Position numbers and translations under genes: made by a program. Positions 15,522-23,758 of a DNA stretch of 64,000 nucleotides are shown here, in pieces (the stretch's first letter is position 1; the number at the start of each line of letters is the position of its first letter). Source of the DNA: an uncultured Myxococcales bacterium (GTDB lineage: Bacteria; Myxococcota_A; UBA9042; DTJE01); the NCBI GenBank assembly GCA_937975765.1, contig CALJUR010000019.1, positions 38,168 through 102,167 of the forward strand. Direction: 5' to 3'. The notes beneath the pieces were generated by a model that saw only the letters and a list, made by a program, of their open reading frames with translations, was not told the origin of the DNA and ran no database searches.

Positions 15522-18158
15522 TCATGCCGGCCCGCGCCGGCGCCGGGCCAGTCCGCCGGGGATCGCCAGCAGCAGCCACCACGCGGCGGGACCGGCTGCC
15601 GGGCCGCCCGCGCTGCACCCGCCGCCGCCCTTCTTGGCGCCCGTGTCGGTGGTCGCAAGGTCGGTCGCGGGCACGTCGGTCGTGCCGGTCTCGGCCCCGG
15701 TCGCGTCGGCGTCCTCGTCCCGGTCGGGTGCGGTCTCCTCGGAGGGGCCGATCTCGGGGGACGCCTCGGGCGTCTGCTCGGGCGGGCAGGCCGGGATCAC
15801 CAGGTCGGACGGCACCGCGAAGGTCGCCTCGCCCGCCAGGCCGGCCGCGTTGGTCACCCGGACCGCCCCCTGCGCGGCCGCCGGGGCGGTCTCGAAGGCG
15901 ACCTGGAAGGTCATGCGGGCCGTGCCCGGGATCTCGCCCGGGGCGAGGACGCCGTCGATGGCGGCCCACTCGCCGTCCCCGATCCGCCACTCGAACGCCG
16001 TGACCGGGGAGTGGGGCTCGGCGATCGCGAACGCGACCTCGAACGGCTTGTACCGGTCGGCCTCGCCGCACGGGCCACCCGGAAGGGTGCCGACGTCGGG
16101 CGTCCCGATCCCGGGGGCCGATCCGTCGATGCCTGCCGCCAGCGAAACGCCCTCGATGCCGGTGCTGTCGTCCAGGTAGCGCGGCGTCGCGGCGACCACG
16201 ACCCTCGTCCCGTCCGCCAGGTCCGCCGCGAAGCACGCCCTGGAGGCCTTGCCGGGAACCGCCTCGACGGTCTCCGACTCGACCGGCTGGGCCTCCTGGG
16301 TCCGCGCCTTCGACAGGAAGCGCGCGACCTGGCCCTGGAAGGGATCGGCGGCGACCACGAAGGGCACGCAGGCGCGTTCGGGCAGCCAGGTCGACGGCAG
16401 CGCGACCTGCGGGATGCCGTGCATCGGCACGCGAACCCAGGTGTCCTGGTACGCGATCGGCTGGGCCTCGACGGTCGCGGCCGGCGCGAACCCGGGCGCG
16501 GTCACGTGCAGCCGCAGCGGCTGGGTGCCGGCCTGCTCGAAGACCGCCACGCCGTTCCAGCCGGTCTCCCGGATCCGGGTGGCGTCGCCGACGGTGGACT
16601 CGGCCTCGACGTGCGTCCGGTCGATTCCCCCGCCCGCCGGGGCCACGTGCGCCTTGACGAACAGGGTCGAATCCAGGACGTCCGGGGGGTCGATGCGCAG
16701 CGACGGCGGCCAGAAGCCGTAGGTGCCGAAGTTGTTCCGGATGGCGGGCCGGTCCACGTCCACGTCCGGGAGGGTCCACAGCCGGTCCCACGACGTGGTG
16801 AACCACGGGCCGGAGGCGCCCTCCACCCACAGTTCCGCGTACAGGCCCAGGGCGCCCGAGACGTCCGCCGTGAACGGCACCTCCAGCGTCGATCGGGGCG
16901 TCGTCACGTACGCCAGCGGGTCGATGGCTACGGAGACGTCGCCCTCGGCCACGATCGGGTCGTCCGTCGGGTCCAGCCCGGGCCGGTCCTTGCGGATCCG
17001 CGCGATCACCTTGCCGGTGAACGGGTAGGCGCTGAAGAACTGCACGGACAGCGTCATCGCCGACCCCTGGTCCGCCGCCGAGATGCGGGTCCGCGCCGTG
17101 CCGCCCGCGTCCTTCCACCACAGGCCGTCCACGATCAGGCCCGGGACCACCTGGTACGCGCCCGGCAGGAACTGCATCATCGACTGGATGTTGCCGCAGA
17201 CCAGCGCGTTGCCGCTCCAGCTGGGGAAGCCGGTGTTGCGCAGGTTTTCGCGCTGGACGGCCCAGGTCGGGCCCAGCAGGTACAGCGAGTCGAGGTAGGG
17301 CTGCCAGAAGGCCTCGGTCACGGCGGGGGAGGACACGAACCGCTGGAACTCGCGGTCGAAGTTGTCGGACTGCGTCAGGCGGCCGCCCAGCAGTTCCTGG
17401 AAGAAGCCCCCCGTGAACATCGCCGCCAGGTCGGTCAGCGGCTGGTCGACGATCGAGTGAAGGAACTCCCGGGCCGCGTCGCGGTCCTGGTCACCCAGCA
17501 GCCCCTCGGCCTGGCCCAGCAGGCCCGAGAACTCGGCCCACGCGGCGGCGCAATCCACGGACAGGCCCGTGTAGGCGGCGCCCTCGGTGCAGTACCAGGT
17601 GAAGACCTCCTGGCCCCGGGCCTTCGCGTCGTCGCCGTCCATCCAGAAGTCGTACAGGACGTCGACCAGGGTGTCCCAGTCGCCCAGCACCAGGTCGCCG
17701 AACACCTCGAACAGGCCCTCCGCCTCGCCCCGGTTGTCGTCGTCCGAGGTGGTCAGGTCCAGCACGCCCAGCGGGACCGACGCCACCAGGGTCGGCGCGA
17801 TGAACATCTCGCACGCGGGGTCGGAGGCGGTGACGTGGGACAGGTGGCCCAGGGCGAACGCCTGGAACAGCGGCCCCTTGGCGGCGGCGGCCTCGCGCAG
17901 GTGGTACGACAGCCCGAAATCGTGCCCGAAGGGCAGGTAGGAGGTCGCCCACTGGAAGTCCGGCGAGATCGAGCCCAGTGCGAGGTAGGAGCGTGCCATG
18001 GGCGTGGACGCGACCTGGGCCCAGCCCTCGTCGCTGGCGGCCAGGGTGTCGATCAGCCGGCTGGACTCCAGGATATGGATGCCGGGGCCGCACGGCAGCG
18101 CGTTACGCGACGCGAGGATCAGGGACAGCAGGGCGAGGGCGGATGCCAGGCGACGCAC
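15522..18158 (-). CDS. Zinc-dependent phospholipase C-like protein with MYXO-CTERM-like tail
   Basis: An 878-aa exported protein. The start is GTG at 18158, with GGAGGT upstream, followed by a cleavable signal peptide. The mature N-terminus starts CGPGIHILE. It continues with LGSISPDFQ, HDFGLSYHL and ALGHLSHVTASDPACEMF, a spread of His/Asp residues like that of zinc-dependent phospholipase C/S1-P1 folds. A beta-rich region with bacterial Ig-like parts follows. The C-terminus has an acidic Thr-rich linker, then KKGGGGCSAGG, a hydrophobic helix and ARRRR, the MYXO-CTERM-type signal for sorting to the cell surface. It is divergent from the ceramidase-fusion lipoprotein gene, 147 bp apart. Enzymatic activity is inferred only. 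Confidence 0.75.
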   Translation of the reverse strand: MRRLASALALLSLILASRNALPCGPGIHILESSRLIDTLAASDEGWAQVASTPMARSYLALGSISPDFQWATSYLPFGHDFGLSYHLREAAAAKGPLFQAFALGHLSHVTASDPACEMFIAPTLVASVPLGVLDLTTSDDDNRGEAEGLFEVFGDLVLGDWDTLVDVLYDFWMDGDDAKARGQEVFTWYCTEGAAYTGLSVDCAAAWAEFSGLLGQAEGLLGDQDRDAAREFLHSIVDQPLTDLAAMFTGGFFQELLGGRLTQSDNFDREFQRFVSSPAVTEAFWQPYLDSLYLLGPTWAVQRENLRNTGFPSWSGNALVCGNIQSMMQFLPGAYQVVPGLIVDGLWWKDAGGTARTRISAADQGSAMTLSVQFFSAYPFTGKVIARIRKDRPGLDPTDDPIVAEGDVSVAIDPLAYVTTPRSTLEVPFTADVSGALGLYAELWVEGASGPWFTTSWDRLWTLPDVDVDRPAIRNNFGTYGFWPPSLRIDPPDVLDSTLFVKAHVAPAGGGIDRTHVEAESTVGDATRIRETGWNGVAVFEQAGTQPLRLHVTAPGFAPAATVEAQPIAYQDTWVRVPMHGIPQVALPSTWLPERACVPFVVAADPFQGQVARFLSKARTQEAQPVESETVEAVPGKASRACFAADLADGTRVVVAATPRYLDDSTGIEGVSLAAGIDGSAPGIGTPDVGTLPGGPCGEADRYKPFEVAFAIAEPHSPVTAFEWRIGDGEWAAIDGVLAPGEIPGTARMTFQVAFETAPAAAQGAVRVTNAAGLAGEATFAVPSDLVIPACPPEQTPEASPEIGPSEETAPDRDEDADATGAETGTTDVPATDLATTDTGAKKGGGGCSAGGPAAGPAAWWLLLAIPGGLARRRRGPA

Positions 18159-18305
18159 GGGACACCTCCGGGTGCGGGATGGGTCCCTGGGGGCCCGGGC
18201 GGAAGGATAGGGCATTCGTCTCGAGCCGGCCACGGGGTTTTGCCGGGTGGACGGCACGCGGGGCGTTGGGATAGGGTTCCGGGCAGGCTGCCGGGGAGGT
18301 CGGGC

Positions 18306-21300
18306 ATGGAGTCGGGAATCGGGCGAAACGGGAAGGGACGGGCGTTCGTCCTCCCGTGGGCCGCGCTGGTGCTGGCGGCGGGGATGCTGGCGGCATGCGA
18401 GGGCGGAACGGGCCCGAGGGACGCCGGCCGGGACGAGGGGACCGCCGAGGTCGCGGGACCGGACGCGGACGCCTTCGCGGAGGCCGGGCCGGACGCCGGG
18501 GACGCGCCCGAGGCGGCGGACGAGGGTATCGCGGACGACGGGACGGGGGACGAACCGGCCGCGCCGGACCCGATCCCCGAGGGGATCGACCCGGACTCGC
18601 TGGTGCTGCCGGCCGGGGATGCGGCGCCGGACGTGGTGCTGCCCGAGGGCGTGCCCATCCGGGTCGCCGCGCTGAACGTCTACGGCTTCAACTTCGCGAC
18701 GCCGCAGCAGGTCGGGGCCTGGCTGGGACTGCTGGACGCCGACGTGGTGATGCTGGAGGAGATCGGTTCGGAGCACGTGCCGGAAGTGGCGAAGGCCGCG
18801 GGCTTCGCGTACTTCGCGTCCGGCAGCGGCAGCAAGGGGATGCTGTCGAGGACCCCGCTGGAGGACGTGGCCGTCGTCCCGCTGGTCGAGGGGCGCAGCC
18901 TGCTGCACGCCACGTCGGTCATCGGTGGCGTGACGTTCTCGCTGTATGGCGTGCACATCTCGTGGGACGTCGCGGGCAACCTTCAGGCGCGGCAGATCGC
19001 GCGGGAGGTGCTGCCGGCCGACCCGCTGGCGCACCTGCTGATGGCGGGCGACTTCAACGACGAGCACCACAGCACCCAGAACGCCTACCTGGAGGAGGTG
19101 CTGGCCGACGCGGCGACGGCGGCGGGGTGGTACCCCGGCCAGCACATCTCGTGGCCCTCCTCCGGGTTCGACGAGACCGAGGGCGCGCAGACGATCGACC
19201 TGGTCTTCTTCCGGAAGGAGTTGCCGGCGCTGGTGAAGGCGCTGGACGTGCCGAACCTGTCGCCGCTGCTGTCGGACCACAAGCCGGTCGTGGCGGACCT
19301 GCTGTACCCGGCCGGGGACGCGCCGTTCGCGACCGACCCGTTCACGGCGTCGCGGGACCCGTTCGCGGGCTTCCCGGATCCCGGCGCGATGCCCGCGAAC
19401 CTGCTGCAGAACCCCGGTGCCGAGGAGGGGCTGGCGGGCTGGGAGGCGGGAGGCCGCGCCCAGGCGGCGGCCACGCGGCTGCACCTGTCGCCGCGGATGG
19501 GCGCCGGGCTGTTCACGGGGGCCGACGCGCCGATCGACCTGGATGCGCCGTGGTCGTGGGCCTCTCAGGCCGCGGACCTGTCGGGCCATGCGTCGGCGAT
19601 CGACGCCGGGCGTGGACGGCTGTACGCGTCGGCATGGCTGGCCAGCGGGTACGGGACGGTTCAGCGGGACGGCGAGGTCTCGAACCTGCTGGCGACCTAC
19701 TCGGATGGCGAGGTGATCGTCGAGACGCTTTCCGGCGCGGGGGAGGTGCTGTCCCGGACGGCGTCGGGCCGCCGGGACACGCTGGCGTGGCACCCGTTCG
19801 CGGCCGTCATCGACGTGCCGCCGGGGACGCGGGCGGCCCGGGTGACGTGGCTGGCGCACTTCAAGTCGCAGGGCGGCGACCGGAACGGGGCGGCGTTCGA
19901 CGACCTGTACCTGGGGTTCCAGGAGGCGGGCGAGGCGCATGGCGTGGCCGGGGGAACGCTGCTGCCGGGCGGCGACGGCGAGCCGGGGGACCCGGACCCG
20001 CTGGCGGTGCCGGCGGGATGGGGCGCCATGCGGGACGGGCAGGTCGGCGGGCCCTGGGGCATCGCGGTGTTCCCGCCGTACTGCGCGTCGGGCCAGGGGT
20101 GCTTCCTGGCCCACCCGCGGATCGACCCGGAGGTCGGGCCCGTTCCGGGGCCGGCGGTGCTGTCGCGCGAGGCGGACCTGTCCGCCTTCGCGGCCGACGT
20201 CGACGCGGGCCGGCTGGCGCTGCGGTGGGAGGCGATGCTGCGGACCTACAACGCGCGGACGTCGGTGCAACTGGCCCTGGTGGTGCTGGACGCGGACGGG
20301 ACGCCCTGGGCGACGTTCCAGGCGCCGTCGGTGAAGGCCGCCGAGTGGACGCGCGTGGTGCAGCGGACCCGCATGCCGCCGAACGCGCGCCGGGTGCGGC
20401 TGGAGGTGCGGGCCCCGCTGGACCGCGAGGACGACACGGTCTTCGCGGACGGGTTGTTCGTGGTGCCCGAGCGCGTGGATCCCGCCGGCCCGCCGGTGCC
20501 GCCCGACCCGCCGTTCGTGCCGCCGGACGGGGCGCTGCGGGCCCGGGTGGCCGTTCGCGACCTGCCCGTGCCCCTGGGCACCTCGACCGGCGGCTACGGG
20601 CAGACGCCGGCCGGGGACGCGCCCCGCAGCCCATTCGCCGACGGCTTCCAGGCCTCCACGATCCAGTTGCACCCGCCGCGCGTGCAGGCCCTGCACGTGC
20701 TGCGCGACGGCCGGCGCCTGCTGCTGGTCGTCGGCGACCTGGTGGCGTCGTTCCGGTCGCTGGAATTGCGGGTCGTGGACCGGGTGCGCGAACGGACCGG
20801 CGTGGACGTGTCTAAGTCCCTGGTCCTGGCCGGCAACCACACGCACACCGGCCCGGCGCGGCTGTTCGACACGCCGATGGGGCCGCTGTTCTCGGACACC
20901 TACCGCGAGGAGGCCTTCCAGCCGGTGGCCGAGGCGATCGCGGACGCGATCGTGGACGCGATGTCCCGCGACAACGTCCCGGTGCGGTTCGGGACCGCGC
21001 CGCTGCAGAACGCCGCGATGCACCAGGACCGGCGGTGCGAGTACGAGGGCGGGCCGGACGACACGATGACGGTGCTGGCCTTCGAACGCGTCGACGGGTC
21101 GGGCCTGCTGGCCGTCGCGCTGCACTACTCGCTGCACGGGACGGTCTTCGCCTACCAGGACGGCGTGCTGGGCGGCGACGCGCCCCGGTCGGTCGAACTG
21201 AAGGTCCAGGAGGCGCTGCCCGGCGCGCCGCCCGTGCTGTTCTTCCAGGCTGCGACGGGCGACGTGGCCCCGACCGACCCGCAGGACCTCTTCCCGGATG

Positions 21301-22373
21301 CGACCGGCCCCGGGGCGCCGATCCCGGCGCTGGACCGGCTGGAGGCGCTGGGGCGGCTGGCGGCGCAGACCGTGCTGGACGGCTGGGACACGCTGCACTG
21401 GGACGAGGCGCCCGACCTGGTCGTCGCCTCGGCGGTCGCCCCGATGACCTGGGAGGCGATCGGCTACGCGCCCGGCGAGTGGGACCACCCCGCGGGCGCC
21501 ATCCTGTGCGGCGGCGGCGCGTCGGTCTGCACCGGGGCCACGCCGGACATGGATGCCTGCATCGACCTGGACTACGACTGGGTGCCGGACACCGTGCGCC
21601 TGACCGCGTTCCGGCTGGGCACGGTCGCCGCCGCGACGCTGCCCGGCGAGCCGCACACCTCGCTGGCCGCGCAGTTGCAGCAGAAGGTGCGGATGTCGGT
21701 GCGCCCGGCGTGGAACGCGCTGGTCTTCGGGTACGCGCACGACTACGTCGGGTACCTGATGCTGCCGGACGACTTCGCGGGCGGCGGGTACGAGCCCGGC
21801 ATGGCCTTCTACGGCCCCCGGCAGGGCGAGTACCTGCGCGATGCCGCCGCGTCGGTCGCCGCGCGGCTGTCGATGCCGGACGCGCCGCTGTCGTTCGTCC
21901 CGGCCGACCTGCCGGCCTGGGCGCCGGGCGCGTCCACGCCATACGAGCCTGCGGTGTCGATCGAGGCGGGCCTCGTCGCCGCCGACCTGCCGGCCTCCGC
22001 CGTGGCCGGCGACGTGCTTGCGTTCTCGTGGACCGGCGGCGACCCGTGGGTCGACCGGCCCGAGGTCGTCGTCGAGCGGGAAGGTGCGTCTGGATACGCG
22101 CCGCTGCGGGCGGGCGGCCGCGTCGTGGACCAGCGCGACTACCGGGTGCTGCTGGCCGTGGCGCCCGATCCGCCGTGGACCCAGCCCGCCCCCGACGGCC
22201 GCCGCTTCACCTGGACCGCGACCGTTCGGACCGGCGTCCGGATCCCCGCCCCCGAGGCCGCGCTGACCGGCACCCTGCGCGTCGCGGTCGCCGGGCACGC
22301 CGCCTCGCCGGATGGCTCCGTCGCCCCCTACCGCGCCTGGTCCGCGCCGGTGGCCGTGGCGCCTTCCCGCTGA
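18306..22373 (+). CDS. EEP-phosphatase / neutral ceramidase-like fusion lipoprotein
   Basis: A 1355-aa lipoprotein (lipobox AAC). Residues about 115-340 form an endonuclease/exonuclease/phosphatase domain with complete motifs (LNVYGFN, EEIGSEH, GVHISW, MAGDFND, DHKPVV), the fold of bacterial sphingomyelinases and nucleases. Residues 365-740 look like two carbohydrate-binding-type jelly rolls (NLLQNPGAEEGLAGW). Residues 745-1280 match the neutral/alkaline ceramidase N-terminal domain, with GNHTHTGP (H845, H847) and the ALHYSLHGT and GDVAP motifs. The family's GDxSP serine is Ala here (A988). A sphingomyelinase plus ceramidase in one chain would take sphingomyelin to sphingosine. That is inference, and the EEP domain could act on another phosphodiester. 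Confidence 0.78.
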   Translation: MESGIGRNGKGRAFVLPWAALVLAAGMLAACEGGTGPRDAGRDEGTAEVAGPDADAFAEAGPDAGDAPEAADEGIADDGTGDEPAAPDPIPEGIDPDSLVLPAGDAAPDVVLPEGVPIRVAALNVYGFNFATPQQVGAWLGLLDADVVMLEEIGSEHVPEVAKAAGFAYFASGSGSKGMLSRTPLEDVAVVPLVEGRSLLHATSVIGGVTFSLYGVHISWDVAGNLQARQIAREVLPADPLAHLLMAGDFNDEHHSTQNAYLEEVLADAATAAGWYPGQHISWPSSGFDETEGAQTIDLVFFRKELPALVKALDVPNLSPLLSDHKPVVADLLYPAGDAPFATDPFTASRDPFAGFPDPGAMPANLLQNPGAEEGLAGWEAGGRAQAAATRLHLSPRMGAGLFTGADAPIDLDAPWSWASQAADLSGHASAIDAGRGRLYASAWLASGYGTVQRDGEVSNLLATYSDGEVIVETLSGAGEVLSRTASGRRDTLAWHPFAAVIDVPPGTRAARVTWLAHFKSQGGDRNGAAFDDLYLGFQEAGEAHGVAGGTLLPGGDGEPGDPDPLAVPAGWGAMRDGQVGGPWGIAVFPPYCASGQGCFLAHPRIDPEVGPVPGPAVLSREADLSAFAADVDAGRLALRWEAMLRTYNARTSVQLALVVLDADGTPWATFQAPSVKAAEWTRVVQRTRMPPNARRVRLEVRAPLDREDDTVFADGLFVVPERVDPAGPPVPPDPPFVPPDGALRARVAVRDLPVPLGTSTGGYGQTPAGDAPRSPFADGFQASTIQLHPPRVQALHVLRDGRRLLLVVGDLVASFRSLELRVVDRVRERTGVDVSKSLVLAGNHTHTGPARLFDTPMGPLFSDTYREEAFQPVAEAIADAIVDAMSRDNVPVRFGTAPLQNAAMHQDRRCEYEGGPDDTMTVLAFERVDGSGLLAVALHYSLHGTVFAYQDGVLGGDAPRSVELKVQEALPGAPPVLFFQAATGDVAPTDPQDLFPDATGPGAPIPALDRLEALGRLAAQTVLDGWDTLHWDEAPDLVVASAVAPMTWEAIGYAPGEWDHPAGAILCGGGASVCTGATPDMDACIDLDYDWVPDTVRLTAFRLGTVAAATLPGEPHTSLAAQLQQKVRMSVRPAWNALVFGYAHDYVGYLMLPDDFAGGGYEPGMAFYGPRQGEYLRDAAASVAARLSMPDAPLSFVPADLPAWAPGASTPYEPAVSIEAGLVAADLPASAVAGDVLAFSWTGGDPWVDRPEVVVEREGASGYAPLRAGGRVVDQRDYRVLLAVAPDPPWTQPAPDGRRFTWTATVRTGVRIPAPEAALTGTLRVAVAGHAASPDGSVAPYRAWSAPVAVAPSR

Positions 22374-22461
22374 ACCGCCACAAGCCGGGGGCGGAGCCCA
22401 TGCCGCCGGTGGCGGGCCTGAACACCGCGGCCGGGCGTTCGGGAAGAGGGCGATGGGGGGG

Positions 22462-23694
22462 TCAGATCGCGGCGACGGGAATCGCGGTGACGCCGGCCGT
22501 CAGAGGGAGCGACTGCGAAGCCAGGCAGACCAGCGCGCCCGGTCCGACGGGAAGGCCCAGGCGCTCCAGGGCCTGGAAGTGGCGCACGTCATCCCGGCCG
22601 GGGGAGGCGGTCTTCTTCACCTCCACCGGGTGGATGCGGCCATCCTGCACGATCAGCAGATCGACCTCCTTGCCGTCCTTGTCCCGGTAGTAGAAGAAGG
22701 GCGGCATGCGGCCGTTGTGCAGGTAGCCCTTCAGCATCTCGCCGAAGACCCACGTCTCCAGGATGGCCCCGGACAGGGCCCCGGCCTCCAGGGTCTCGGG
22801 ACTGGTCCAGCCGGTCAGGTAGGTACACAGGCCGGTGTCCAGGAAGAACAGCCGGGGAGCCTTCACCAGCCGCTTCGTGAGGTTCGAATGCCACGGCTCC
22901 AGCAGGTGGACGAGCCCCGAAGCCTGGAGGATGGAGAGCCAGTGCTTGGCGGTATTCACCGCGACGTCCGCGTCTCGGGTCAGGTCGGTCAGGTTCAACA
23001 GGCCGGCGGTGCGCGCCGCTGCCGCTCGCAGGAAGCGCAGGAAGGCCATCTCGTCCCCGACGCGCGCCAGGTCGTGGATGTCCCGCTGCAGGTAGGTCTG
23101 CACGTAGGAACCGTAGAACAGGTCCCGGTCCATGCCCGGGTCCAGCGCCACGGCCGGGAAGGAACCGCGCCAGATCCGCCGGTAGAGGCCCATCAGGTCC
23201 AGGGGCGCAACGGGGGGTTCCGCCGGTCCTGCTGCCGCCCCGGGCAGGAACGGCCGGGACAGGGCCCCCCGCCCCTCCTGTTCGGCCCGGGACAGTCCCA
23301 GCAGCCGGATCACGGCCACGCGACCCGCCAGGGACTCCGAAACGCCCTTCATCAGGTGGAACTGCTGGGACCCCGCCAGCCAGAAGGCCCCCGGGGCATG
23401 GTCCTGGTCCACCCGCATCTTGATGTGGGGCAGCAGTTCCGGCGCGTACTGGATCTCGTCGATCAGGACCGGCGGCGGAAAGCGCTGCAGGAACAGGGCG
23501 GGGTCGCTGCGGGCCAGGGACAGCACCAGCGGGTCGTCCAGGGTCACGTAGGCCCGGTCGGGAGACCGGAGATGGCGCAGGATGGTGGTCTTGCCCACCT
23601 GCCGCGCCCCGGTGACCAGCAGCACCGGGAATCGGCTGGAGGCGTCGACGAGGAACGCCTCGGCCGTGCGGGGCAGGTAGTTCGGTCCGGGCAT
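22462..23694 (-). CDS. AAA-family ATPase with DUF4143 domain
   Basis: A 410-aa ATP-binding protein. The Walker A motif GARQVGKT lies at residues 29-36, and the Walker B-like PPPVLIDEIQY and sensor-like GSQQFHLMKGVSESLAGR follow. The DUF4143 part begins with YLQRDIHDLARVGD and ends in a PD-(D/E)xK-like nuclease block (GKEVDLLIVQDGRIHPVEVK). Such proteins are widespread, often mobile, and of unknown role. The gene is 64 bp downstream of the restriction-modification gene on the same strand but has its own near-consensus -10 box, so it may be transcribed separately. Confidence 0.88.
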   Translation of the reverse strand: MPGPNYLPRTAEAFLVDASSRFPVLLVTGARQVGKTTILRHLRSPDRAYVTLDDPLVLSLARSDPALFLQRFPPPVLIDEIQYAPELLPHIKMRVDQDHAPGAFWLAGSQQFHLMKGVSESLAGRVAVIRLLGLSRAEQEGRGALSRPFLPGAAAGPAEPPVAPLDLMGLYRRIWRGSFPAVALDPGMDRDLFYGSYVQTYLQRDIHDLARVGDEMAFLRFLRAAAARTAGLLNLTDLTRDADVAVNTAKHWLSILQASGLVHLLEPWHSNLTKRLVKAPRLFFLDTGLCTYLTGWTSPETLEAGALSGAILETWVFGEMLKGYLHNGRMPPFFYYRDKDGKEVDLLIVQDGRIHPVEVKKTASPGRDDVRHFQALERLGLPVGPGALVCLASQSLPLTAGVTAIPVAAI

Positions 23695-23721
23695 GTTGCG
23701 TCCGATTTGCAGGCAGACTGC

Positions 23722-23727
23722 ATTATA
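23722..23727 (-). promoter_or_regulatory. Consensus -10 box TATAAT ahead of the AAA/DUF4143 gene
   Basis: A perfect TATAAT on the minus strand, 28 bp before the ATG at 23694, in a short AT-richer island. No good -35 is visible (TTCCCC at about 16 bp). Confidence 0.5.
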
Positions 23728-23758
23728 GCCGCCAGGGCCGGAAGGGGAAAGGGGCGGG

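Noticed and set aside
18159..22298. Minus-strand open frame of more than 1300 codons continuous with the phospholipase C-like gene
   Set aside because: It is antisense to the EEP-ceramidase gene. Its product is Arg/His/Gln-rich low complexity with no motif. Long antisense frames are expected at this GC content. The real gene starts at GTG 18158 with a ribosome site.
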